Assembly: GCA_011524805.1 (NCBI GenBank)
Contig: WTJO01000112.1
Span: 1 to 7,475, forward strand
Direction of reading: 5' to 3'
DNA: 7,475 nucleotides
Origin: Alphaproteobacteria bacterium
GTDB taxonomy: Bacteria; Pseudomonadota; Alphaproteobacteria; Puniceispirillales; Puniceispirillaceae
The notes below the pieces were generated by a model. The model had not been told where the DNA came from. It worked only from the letters and a program-made list of their open reading frames with translations, and did not search any database. Positions 1 to 5,971 of the stretch are shown piece after piece. The stretch's first letter is position 1; each line of letters begins with the position of its first letter. A program made the position numbers and the translations under genes.

Positions 1-36
1 GTTCAGATAGCAAATATAATGAAATCCCCTCAGCTA

Positions 37-67
37 ATTATAGCCTGTGTTTATTTCATCCTGTCAA
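37..67 (-). promoter_or_regulatory. Leftward sigma-70-type promoter for a gene outside the window
   Basis: On the minus strand there is a perfect TTGACA -35 box (plus positions 62-67) and a perfect TATAAT -10 box (plus 37-42), separated by 19 bases, which is slightly longer than the optimal 17. Transcription would start near position 30 and run off the left edge. A purine-rich GAGGGGA stretch lies about 20 bases from the edge and could be a ribosome binding site. No ATG follows before the window ends, so the gene itself cannot be seen. A divergent gene next to a catabolic enzyme is often its regulator, but that is inference here. Confidence 0.45.
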
Positions 68-77
68 TTCAAAACAT

Positions 78-94
78 ATCTTGTATGCACAGAT
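78..94. promoter_or_regulatory. Possible operator between divergent genes (imperfect palindrome)
   Basis: The 17-base segment ATCTTGTATGCACAGAT has matching outer arms (ATCT/AGAT) around a partly symmetric TGTATGCACA core. It lies just upstream of the leftward -35 box and about 54 bases before the start of the enolase-superfamily gene. It loosely resembles TTGTATACAA-type sites of GntR-family regulators of sugar-acid genes. The symmetry is incomplete and no regulator gene is visible, so this is only a candidate. Confidence 0.25.
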
Positions 95-147
95 GTTTTT
101 CCGCACAGTAGGGGTAATCATGCACTGGCAAATTAAGGCGTTCACAG

Positions 148-1293
148 ATGAAAATCTCCTCAATACAGCTTCATGTCCTTCAATCCCGGCTTGATACACC
201 TTTTGCCTTCTCACAAGGCTGGGTGGACAGGCGGTCAGCCACGCTAGTTGAAATCCGAACTGATGACGGCATTACAGGCTGGGGTGAAGCATTCTGTCAG
301 GGGCTGGAAACACCTCAGATTGCCGCCGCCGCCATCGAACATTCGTTTGCGCCTCTGATCATGGGCAGAAATCCGCTTGATACTGAGACGCTATGGTTTG
401 AGATGTATCACCGCTCGCGTGACTTTGGGCGCACCGGTGCGGTCATGGCAGCTATCAGCGCGATAGATATTGCGCTGTGGGATATTGCAGGCAAATTCTA
501 TAACCAGCCAGTATATCAGCTTCTGGGCGGAGCGATGCGCAATGATATTCAGCCCTATGCTACCGGCTTTTACAGAATTTCAGGTCAGAATGAAGCTGAC
601 AGGCTTGCCGAAGAAGCAATTATGCATTTCGAGAATGGCTTTCGGGCAATGAAAATTAAACTTGGCTTCGGGGTAAAAGATGATCTGGCGGTTATGCAGG
701 CTATCGCCAAGGCCATGCAGGGTAAAGAGGTAGAGCTGATGATAGATACTAATCACAGCTATGGCCGCACAGAGGCATTTGAGCTAGGACACGGGCTGGC
801 CGAATTTGGTCTGCGCTGGTATGAAGAGCCTGTTGTACCAGAAGATATTGCAGGCTATGCAGAATTGCGCCAGCGTCTGCCAGTTCCGATTGCAGGTGGC
901 GAGAATGCACATAGTCTGTATGGCTTCAAATCTCTGTTTGAAGCAGGGGCGGTTGATATTGCCCAGCCTGATATCGGCTCATGCGGCGGATTTACGGCCG
1001 CCCGCCATATCCATATTCTGGCGCAGGCTTTCGGGGTTGAGGTTAATCCGCACGTATGGGGAAGCGCTGTTGCACAGGCAGCCTCTCTGCAATGGATAGC
1101 CGCCCTGCCCATAACCCATCATGCGCTATTTGCCCGTCAGCCTATTCTGGAATATGACCAGTCTAGCCACCCGTTCAGACAGCATCTGACCGAACAGCCG
1201 GTGAAAATGGATGCAGGCCGCGTTTCTATCTCGGACGCCCCCGGTCTTGGCATTTCGGTGATTGACGATACAGTAAATAACTATCGTATCTAG
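148..1293 (+). CDS. Mandelate racemase/muconate lactonizing enzyme family protein, D-galactarolactone cycloisomerase-like
   Basis: A 381-residue enolase-superfamily enzyme of normal family length. The N-terminal capping domain (about residues 1-130) carries DTPF, DRR, LVEI and DDG-GWGE motifs. The barrel shows the KxK catalytic pair (K169, K171), the Mg ligands D200, E226 and E252, and the D275/H302 dyad (QPD and NPHVWG), which places it in the mandelate racemase subgroup. These enzymes abstract the alpha proton of sugar acids or their lactones. From memory, the motif pattern (DTPF, GFGV-DL, WxEEPVVPE, PHVWG, NPFR/HPFR, PGLGI) most resembles Agrobacterium D-galactarolactone cycloisomerase (Gci) of galacturonate oxidation, but an acid-sugar dehydratase is also possible. 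Family assignment is firm; substrate is not. A weak AAGG lies 9 bases before the ATG. It is transcribed alone and converges on the isomerase-like gene 25 bases downstream. Confidence 0.85.
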   Translation: MKISSIQLHVLQSRLDTPFAFSQGWVDRRSATLVEIRTDDGITGWGEAFCQGLETPQIAAAAIEHSFAPLIMGRNPLDTETLWFEMYHRSRDFGRTGAVMAAISAIDIALWDIAGKFYNQPVYQLLGGAMRNDIQPYATGFYRISGQNEADRLAEEAIMHFENGFRAMKIKLGFGVKDDLAVMQAIAKAMQGKEVELMIDTNHSYGRTEAFELGHGLAEFGLRWYEEPVVPEDIAGYAELRQRLPVPIAGGENAHSLYGFKSLFEAGAVDIAQPDIGSCGGFTAARHIHILAQAFGVEVNPHVWGSAVAQAASLQWIAALPITHHALFARQPILEYDQSSHPFRQHLTEQPVKMDAGRVSISDAPGLGISVIDDTVNNYRI

Positions 1294-1318
1294 CACCTTT
1301 TGGCAGGGGATAACCCTA

Positions 1319-2182
1319 TCAGGAAAAATGCGCCTTGAATTTGTCAATACAAAGCCTGAAGCCTGATTCAAAATCCCCATTTCCGGGATGATAGACAGAT
1401 TCAAAGCTGATCACCCCGTCATAGCCATCTGCGCGCAATGCATTGGCAAGTGGCTGGAACTGGTCTGCTAGCTGGCCATGCCCCATCTCTTTGACCTCTA
1501 GGGTGGCGCGCGGCGTATCAACCTGAACATCCTTGATATGGATATGCCCGATATAATCATCTTTTGCTTCTTCATAGCCATCTGGATAGGCTGTTTCATG
1601 GCACCAGCAATTATTTGCCGGATCCCACAGAATTTTCAGCACATCCTTTGCGTCCAGATCATCTATCAGTTTGCGACCTGTGAAATTGGAATTGACCATT
1701 GTGCCATTACCCGTCTCTACCACCAGCACAACGCCTTCTGCACGTGCCAGCTCAACCGCAGGGGCGATAAGTGGCAGCATGGCATCCCATGCACCATGCG
1801 CCACATTCCATTTTTCAGCCCCGTTCAACCCGAATAATATCTGCTCTTTTCTGGGTGTCATGATGCGCACCAGAGGCGAGCCGACAATATGCGCCATATC
1901 AATTACCCGTTTCAGGGCATCCATATGGCGTGTATGAAGCGGATTTCCGGGGGTATCTGTTTTTGACATGCCGGCAAAAATATGCCGGCTAAGACAGGAT
2001 ACAGGCTTGCCTCTGTCACGTAGCAGCATATCAATTTCTTTTATCTCGGCAGTTGAATGATCGCCTACCTCATGCTCGCCGACAAATTGCAATTCTGCAT
2101 ATTCAAGATCAAATTCGTCCATGACATTCACGCAATGGGCAAGATCGCGGCTTATGCCGTCACAAATAACACCTAGTTTCAT
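1319..2182 (-). CDS. Sugar phosphate isomerase/epimerase-like TIM-barrel protein (AP endonuclease 2 family)
   Basis: A 287-residue cytoplasmic protein of the xylose-isomerase-like TIM-barrel family. The metal-binding positions typical of this fold are visible: E156 in VVETG, D187 in LWDPAN, H215 in HIHIKD and E261 in ISFES near the C-terminus. Members isomerise or epimerise keto and aldo sugars, hydroxypyruvate or 2-oxo-tetronates, or dehydrate related compounds; sequence alone does not choose among these. The start at 2182 was preferred over an in-frame ATG 16 codons upstream. It follows a good AGGAG, and the extra codons would overlap the preceding gene and do not look like the family N-terminus. 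It lies 25 bases after the beta-hydroxyacid dehydrogenase gene, so the two are almost certainly co-transcribed. That pairing recalls the LtnD-OtnI pairing in threonate/tetronate catabolism, but this protein is longer than typical OtnI/Hyi enzymes. Confidence 0.8.
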   Translation of the reverse strand: MKLGVICDGISRDLAHCVNVMDEFDLEYAELQFVGEHEVGDHSTAEIKEIDMLLRDRGKPVSCLSRHIFAGMSKTDTPGNPLHTRHMDALKRVIDMAHIVGSPLVRIMTPRKEQILFGLNGAEKWNVAHGAWDAMLPLIAPAVELARAEGVVLVVETGNGTMVNSNFTGRKLIDDLDAKDVLKILWDPANNCWCHETAYPDGYEEAKDDYIGHIHIKDVQVDTPRATLEVKEMGHGQLADQFQPLANALRADGYDGVISFESVYHPGNGDFESGFRLCIDKFKAHFS

Positions 2183-2189
2183 ATCATTT

Positions 2190-2194
2190 CTCCT
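2190..2194 (-). promoter_or_regulatory. Ribosome binding site fixing the isomerase-like start
   Basis: On the minus strand AGGAG sits 7 bases before the ATG at 2182. The longer reading frame that starts inside the upstream dehydrogenase gene would contain this site within its own coding sequence, which argues for the shorter protein. Confidence 0.6.
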
Positions 2195-2207
2195 GTCTGC
2201 TTTCTGG

Positions 2208-3095
2208 CTAGCGGTGCAATTCGGCACCAACTGCCTCTTCCATTAATTTTGTGCATATCCAGTTATCGCCTTCCGGATATTTTGCCTTGCCCATATGGAA
2301 AATCTGCATCGCTGTCGAGGCTGTGAATAATGGCACGCCCAGTTCTTCTGCCATATCAAGCGAGATTGTCAAATCCTTGTGCATAGTGGTAATAGAAGAG
2401 CCTGTACCTGTGAATTTACGGTCAATAATATATTCAAGCGCTGTATTGATAACGCCGCATCCTGCGCCTGATGTGCTGATGACATCATATAGCACCTGTC
2501 CCGGCACCCCTGCTTTCGCGGCCAGCGCGGCTGCTTCAAAGGTTGCACTGAACGCAGCGCCAATAATAGACTGCAGACAGGATTTCATGACCTGTCCGTC
2601 GCCTGCTTTTGAACCAACATGATGGATGGTGGAAGATACCGCCTGCATGGCAGGCTTTGCCCTTTGCATCAACGCATCAGGGGCAGCGGCCATCATGGTC
2701 AATGTACCATTTTGCGCGCCCGGAAAGCCGCCAGAAACAGGGCTGTCTATCAGCTCAAGACCGGTATCTTTCATCGCTGTGGCAAGCGCCCGCACTTCGG
2801 ACGGTTTGATGGTGGCTGTCAGAATAATTATCCCGCCTTTTGCCATTGTGCGTGCCAGCCCGTCATCGCCCATCACGACATCATGCGCCTGAGCGCCATT
2901 CATCACCATGACATAGACAATATCAGCATGCGCCCCCACTTCGGCAGGGTTTGTTTTGGCATCTCCGCCAAGGGCTGAAAATGCCGCCATACGTTCTGGG
3001 CTTAAATCATAGCCTGCTGTCTCATACCCGTTTGCAATCAGATTTTTTGCCAGCCCTGAGCCCATATCTCCTAGGCCAATAACACCTGCTTTCAT
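2208..3095 (-). CDS. NAD-dependent beta-hydroxyacid dehydrogenase, L-threonate dehydrogenase-like
   Basis: A 295-residue soluble oxidoreductase of the 3-hydroxyisobutyrate/6-phosphogluconate dehydrogenase superfamily. The Rossmann domain begins with GLGDMG (residues 7-12); D30 at the end of the second strand suggests NAD rather than NADP. The substrate motif DSPVSGG lies at 117-123 and the catalytic lysine is K171. The residue four after this lysine is Q175, where 3-hydroxyisobutyrate dehydrogenase has Asn. Gln there, the LYDV segment at 202-205 and ASTAMQIF at 259-266 recall L-threonate dehydrogenase (LtnD), and Gln also occurs in tartronate semialdehyde reductase (GarR). The likely reaction is oxidation of a C4 sugar acid or reduction of a short semialdehyde. 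AGGAG lies 7 bases before the ATG. It is first in a two-gene unit with the isomerase-like gene. Pipelines may label it 3-hydroxyisobutyrate dehydrogenase; I consider that less likely. Confidence 0.85.
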   Translation of the reverse strand: MKAGVIGLGDMGSGLAKNLIANGYETAGYDLSPERMAAFSALGGDAKTNPAEVGAHADIVYVMVMNGAQAHDVVMGDDGLARTMAKGGIIILTATIKPSEVRALATAMKDTGLELIDSPVSGGFPGAQNGTLTMMAAAPDALMQRAKPAMQAVSSTIHHVGSKAGDGQVMKSCLQSIIGAAFSATFEAAALAAKAGVPGQVLYDVISTSGAGCGVINTALEYIIDRKFTGTGSSITTMHKDLTISLDMAEELGVPLFTASTAMQIFHMGKAKYPEGDNWICTKLMEEAVGAELHR

Positions 3096-3197
3096 TGATC
3101 ATCTCCTATAGCAATCTGACTAGCAATACAGCCTGTGCCGATATGCAAGCCAGCGGTTACTAAAATATAGCGAGGGATTTCATACGCATAAGCGCGC

Positions 3198-3227
3198 CGG
3201 ACGGGTCCAGAAGACACCCCCTGTCCG
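3198..3227. other. Stem-loop in the divergent intergenic region
   Basis: CGGACGGG (3198-3205) can pair with CCTGTCCG (3220-3227) around a 14-base loop. The eight-pair stem is continuous only in plus-sense RNA, with one G-U pair; minus-sense RNA would have an A-C mismatch. A shorter CCTGT/ACAGG inverted repeat overlaps its right arm (3220-3234). No U-tract follows on either strand, so it is not an intrinsic terminator. It may be a protein binding site or chance. Confidence 0.2.
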
Positions 3228-3289
3228 AAACAGGCTGGTAAAACCACCTTATCCATAGTGTTGACCCAAAGCCGAAATATGATCAAGTG

Positions 3290-3295
3290 ATTATA
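3290..3295 (-). promoter_or_regulatory. Possible -10 box for the dehydrogenase/isomerase unit
   Basis: The minus strand reads a perfect TATAAT here, inside an imperfect GTG-N6-CAC palindrome (3287-3298). The -35 match is poor: TTGCTG at plus 3311-3316, with a 15-base spacer. If used, it would give a leader of nearly 190 bases before the dehydrogenase gene. Confidence 0.25.
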
Positions 3296-3339
3296 CACCA
3301 GACAGCGATACAGCAAATTCCAATGGCCTGAATATTTCC

Positions 3340-3370
3340 TGCTAGCCTATCTGTATAAACATGCTAGTCT
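3340..3370 (+). repeat. Near-identical 9-base direct repeat flanking a -10-like box before the MFS gene
   Basis: TGCTAGCCT (3340-3348) and TGCTAGTCT (3362-3370) differ at one base and begin 22 bases apart, about two helical turns. Between them lies TATAAA (3354-3359), a plausible -10 box with no good -35. The spacing would suit a dimeric regulator bound to one DNA face. Transcription from this box would begin about 11 bases before the MFS start codon. Confidence 0.25.
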
Positions 3371-3376
3371 GAGCCC

Positions 3377-4513
3377 ATGATTTCGCCTCATTCTGTGTTT
3401 ATCGGGTTTTTCATCTATTCCTTTGGCCTTGGCACCTTATTCCCGCGGATTGGGGATATACAGCTCGCTATGGGGTTGGGTGAAACTGCACTGGGTCTTG
3501 CCCTTATCGGTCTGCCGATTGGCCTGCAAATATCGCTGTTGGTGGCAGATAAGGTGCTGGCACGATATTCTGTCAGGCTGGTGATGATTGCCGGCATGGC
3601 GATGATAGCCCTGTCTTATGTGCTGGCTGCCCTTGCTATTACGCCTGTGCAGTTTTTCTTCAGCCTGCTATTTGGTGGGCTTGCTGTTGGCACAATAGAA
3701 GTTGCGCTTAATCTGGAAGCTGACAGGGTTGAATACAGGCTCGGCCGCCGGATTATGAACCGTGCCCATGCCTTCTGGTCTCTGGGGTTTTTTGGTACGG
3801 GCATAATAGGCGCAATTGTTGCCCAGCTAGGCGTGTCTGTTCTGGTGCATTTTATCTGTTTTGGCATTATTGCGCTTGCGGTCACAATTATTATATTCAT
3901 GCGATACCAGCCAGCCCCGCACCGCCCCTCTGCACCTGAAACAACACCTATGTTTGTGCGCCCAACCCATGCGGTGATGATACTTGTCTATCTGACATTA
4001 CCGGCGATGCTGGCTGAAGGTTCTGCCATAGACTGGTCAGTTATCTATATGCGTGATGTGTTTGACACCCCGCCTTTTATTAACGGGCTGGCACTGGCAT
4101 TAACAGCCTTCTGCCAATTTATCACGCGCTTTTTTGCAGATAGATATGTAGACAGATTTGGACCGCGCAAGATTGTGCAAAACTGTCTGTGGCTAATACT
4201 GGCCGGAAGTCTGATGATTATCTTCTCGCCTTATTGGATATTGTCATTACTGGGGTTTGCCTGTCTTGGGGCAGGCTCATCAGTAATTTTCCCGCTAGCC
4301 ATGTCAGCTGCCGCCCAGCTAGAAGACAGGCCGGCCGCTGTCAATATTGCCGCATTGGCGCAAATTTCATTCTGCGTGTTTCTGGCCGCACCGCCGCTAT
4401 TGGGGCTGGTTGCCGAACAGGCAGGCATACGCGTTGCGTTCAGCCTGTGTCTGCCACTAATTCTGCTAGGATTTATGAATCTTAGAGGGCTGTCTGGTTC
4501 ACCCAAAAAATAA
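3377..4513 (+). CDS. Major facilitator superfamily transporter, YbjJ-like
   Basis: A 378-residue inner-membrane protein with about twelve hydrophobic segments and a central hydrophilic loop around residues 176-196. Family features are the MFS loop motifs after helices 2 and 8 (DKVLARYSVR at 58-67; DRYVDRFGPRK at 255-265), an E-ALNLEADRVE stretch at 108-119 followed by GRRIMNRAHAFWSLG at 123-137, and EGSAIDWSV at 214-222. The last two are typical of YbjJ-like MFS proteins, a poorly characterised group related to sugar permeases. Substrate and direction are unknown; the acid-sugar genes nearby make a sugar acid or sugar possible. The ATG is the first start after an in-frame TAG at 3365, so the N-terminus is well defined, but the ribosome binding site is very weak. 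It is divergent from the dehydrogenase unit and ends only 2 bases from the convergent Rap1a-like gene. Confidence 0.85.
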   Translation: MISPHSVFIGFFIYSFGLGTLFPRIGDIQLAMGLGETALGLALIGLPIGLQISLLVADKVLARYSVRLVMIAGMAMIALSYVLAALAITPVQFFFSLLFGGLAVGTIEVALNLEADRVEYRLGRRIMNRAHAFWSLGFFGTGIIGAIVAQLGVSVLVHFICFGIIALAVTIIIFMRYQPAPHRPSAPETTPMFVRPTHAVMILVYLTLPAMLAEGSAIDWSVIYMRDVFDTPPFINGLALALTAFCQFITRFFADRYVDRFGPRKIVQNCLWLILAGSLMIIFSPYWILSLLGFACLGAGSSVIFPLAMSAAAQLEDRPAAVNIAALAQISFCVFLAAPPLLGLVAEQAGIRVAFSLCLPLILLGFMNLRGLSGSPKK

Positions 4514-4515
4514 GG

Positions 4516-4902
4516 CTATTTCTCACAGCCATATTTATCATTTATCGCCGACAGCACAATCAGTGTTGCCGCAAAATTCAAATCTGTTTCAGGCCGTCCC
4601 AGCCAGTCCAGCGTGACCTGTTTTAGCTCATCTGGAGATGTATCGGCAGGCGGGCATAAAGCAGGCGGTGTCTGACTAGATTTCTGGGAGATAAGATCAG
4701 ATGTGGTGAATGCATCAAATGCGCCTGTGACATAAACAATGCATATCATATCATCAGTAGGGTCCTGCGAGCTGCAATAGGTATTTAGCTGATGGCCATC
4801 AATAAAATCAGCCTTAAGGGGCAGACTTGAGACCAGCAGAGATAGCATCCCCACCACAAAGGGTGTAAGACCAGATTTTGCCATATTGAGCCAGTTAATC
4901 AT
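4516..4902 (-). CDS. Secreted Rap1a/Tai-family-like small protein
   Basis: A 128-residue protein with an N-terminal hydrophobic segment (about 12-27) and a likely signal peptidase site after LPLKA (27-31), so it is predicted to be periplasmic. The mature part has four cysteines (C43, C54, C83, C126), enough for two disulfides. It follows the Rap1a/Tai layout: a G-L--YC start, a C-xxYVTGAFDA segment, a CPP motif at 83-85 and a C-terminal YGC. Founding members neutralise peptidoglycan amidase effectors of type VI secretion systems, but many homologues have no known partner, and no effector or secretion gene lies nearby. AGGAG sits 6 bases before the ATG. It starts 33 bases after the alcohol dehydrogenase stop on the same strand and is probably the last gene of that operon. 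Family call is moderately confident; function is unknown. Confidence 0.65.
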   Translation of the reverse strand: MINWLNMAKSGLTPFVVGMLSLLVSSLPLKADFIDGHQLNTYCSSQDPTDDMICIVYVTGAFDAFTTSDLISQKSSQTPPALCPPADTSPDELKQVTLDWLGRPETDLNFAATLIVLSAINDKYGCEK

Positions 4903-4935
4903 CTTAATCTCCTAAATTGATGCTGAATATTGCGC

Positions 4936-5922
4936 CTAGGCAGTTATATCAAGAATAATTTTTGGCGGAGCATTGCCCTCATGAATATCCATGAATGACT
5001 GCGCGCCTTTATCAATGCCGCGCACTTCTGCCCAGCCATCACCTGTGATAATGCCAGCTTCCAGCAATCTCACCGCTTCTGCAAATTCTGTTTTCCGATA
5101 GCAATATGAGCCTGTGAATAGGATTTCCTGAAGCGTGATACGTCTGGTATCAAGCCCGCTTTCAGAATCCTGAAGGCCAATATGCGAGATTACACCGCCC
5201 GGCCTGACCATTGCGCTTGCCGCCGCTCTTGTGCTTCCTGAACCAACTGCATCAAGTACAATATCTACCCGCTCACAGGCGGGCATACCAGATACAGGAT
5301 CATAGGTACTGAAATTACCAACTGTTTCGATCATCTCGCGGCGCAGACCGTTGGTCTCGGCAATATGAATATCCTGAAAGCCAAGATCGGCAAATACCAT
5401 TGCAGATAATAACCCGATAGCACCACCTCCCAGCACAACCACCCCTGCCTGCCTGTCAGAAATATGTTTTTCGGCCAGCCTGACGGCATTAACCGCACAG
5501 GCAAGCGGTTCAGCCAGCGCAGCATTGGCATCACTCAGCCCGTCACTGATAGCCGTAAGGTTATCTTCGCTCACAATAAGCTGTTCGGCAAAAGCACCTG
5601 CAAGCCGCATCCCCAGCAACTCGCGACCAGCACAAAGATGCTCATCCCCGCTTTTACAGGCAAAACAGGAACCACAGCTCATCAGCGGGTTTACCACAAC
5701 TCTACGGCCTGCAAATTTACCGGAACGCGCAACACCCGTAGCTTCATGCCCCAGAATTAGCGGCGGAATACGCCGTTCATCCAGCCCATGCCACGCATGC
5801 ATGTCAGACCCGCAAATACCGCAATGATTGACATCGATAATAACCTGCCCTGTCTCAATCTCGGCAAGCGCCATATCGCGAATTTCAGACTGCATTGTAC
5901 CTGTATAGACAAGTGCTTTCAT
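4936..5922 (-). CDS. Zinc-dependent alcohol dehydrogenase (medium-chain, sorbitol/threonine dehydrogenase-like)
   Basis: A 328-residue cytoplasmic medium-chain dehydrogenase, slightly short for the family. The catalytic-zinc site is formed by C37 in CGICGSD and H59-E60 in GHE, with E138 nearby in AEPL. The structural-zinc lobe has all four cysteines: C83, C86, C89 and C97. The cofactor domain carries GGGAIG at 165-170, and E189 at the end of the second strand predicts NAD. Such enzymes oxidise secondary hydroxyls of polyols and related compounds. AGGA lies 8 bases before the ATG, and the gene follows the HisD-like gene by 49 bases on the same strand. With the TRAP and HisD-like neighbours it could act like the HpsO/HpsP dehydrogenases, which oxidise the C2 hydroxyl of dihydroxypropanesulfonate, or on another short polyol. 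No key residue is missing. Confidence 0.85.
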   Translation of the reverse strand: MKALVYTGTMQSEIRDMALAEIETGQVIIDVNHCGICGSDMHAWHGLDERRIPPLILGHEATGVARSGKFAGRRVVVNPLMSCGSCFACKSGDEHLCAGRELLGMRLAGAFAEQLIVSEDNLTAISDGLSDANAALAEPLACAVNAVRLAEKHISDRQAGVVVLGGGAIGLLSAMVFADLGFQDIHIAETNGLRREMIETVGNFSTYDPVSGMPACERVDIVLDAVGSGSTRAAASAMVRPGGVISHIGLQDSESGLDTRRITLQEILFTGSYCYRKTEFAEAVRLLEAGIITGDGWAEVRGIDKGAQSFMDIHEGNAPPKIILDITA

Positions 5923-5971
5923 AAATACGTTCCTATTATGTCAGAAGTTGCTATTGATGGACGGACAAGCG

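Noticed and set aside
15..20. Plus-strand TATAAT as a promoter for the enolase-superfamily gene
   Set aside because: Its -35 region would lie outside the window, and it would sit in the leader of the better-supported leftward promoter, over 120 bases from the gene.
1305..1317. AGGG/CCCT hairpin as an intrinsic terminator
   Set aside because: The stem is only four pairs and neither strand has a U-tract after it.
3261..3266. Plus-strand TTGACC as a -35 box for the MFS gene
   Set aside because: No -10 box occurs at 16-18 bases; TATGAT is 11 bases away and TTATAC 24 bases away.
3092..3316. Minus-strand 74-codon frame whose TGA overlaps the dehydrogenase ATG (ATGA)
   Set aside because: It needs a TTG start or a shorter 54-codon ATG form with a poor ribosome binding site, shows no recognisable domain, and the overlap is likely chance.
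4508..4521. AAATA/TATTT stem as a terminator for the minus-strand operon
   Set aside because: The stem is entirely A-T and would be unstable; the T-run alone is not enough.
5464..5827. Plus-strand frames of about 98-100 codons inside the alcohol dehydrogenase gene
   Set aside because: They are antisense to a strongly conserved enzyme, have no domain signature and mirror its codon pattern.
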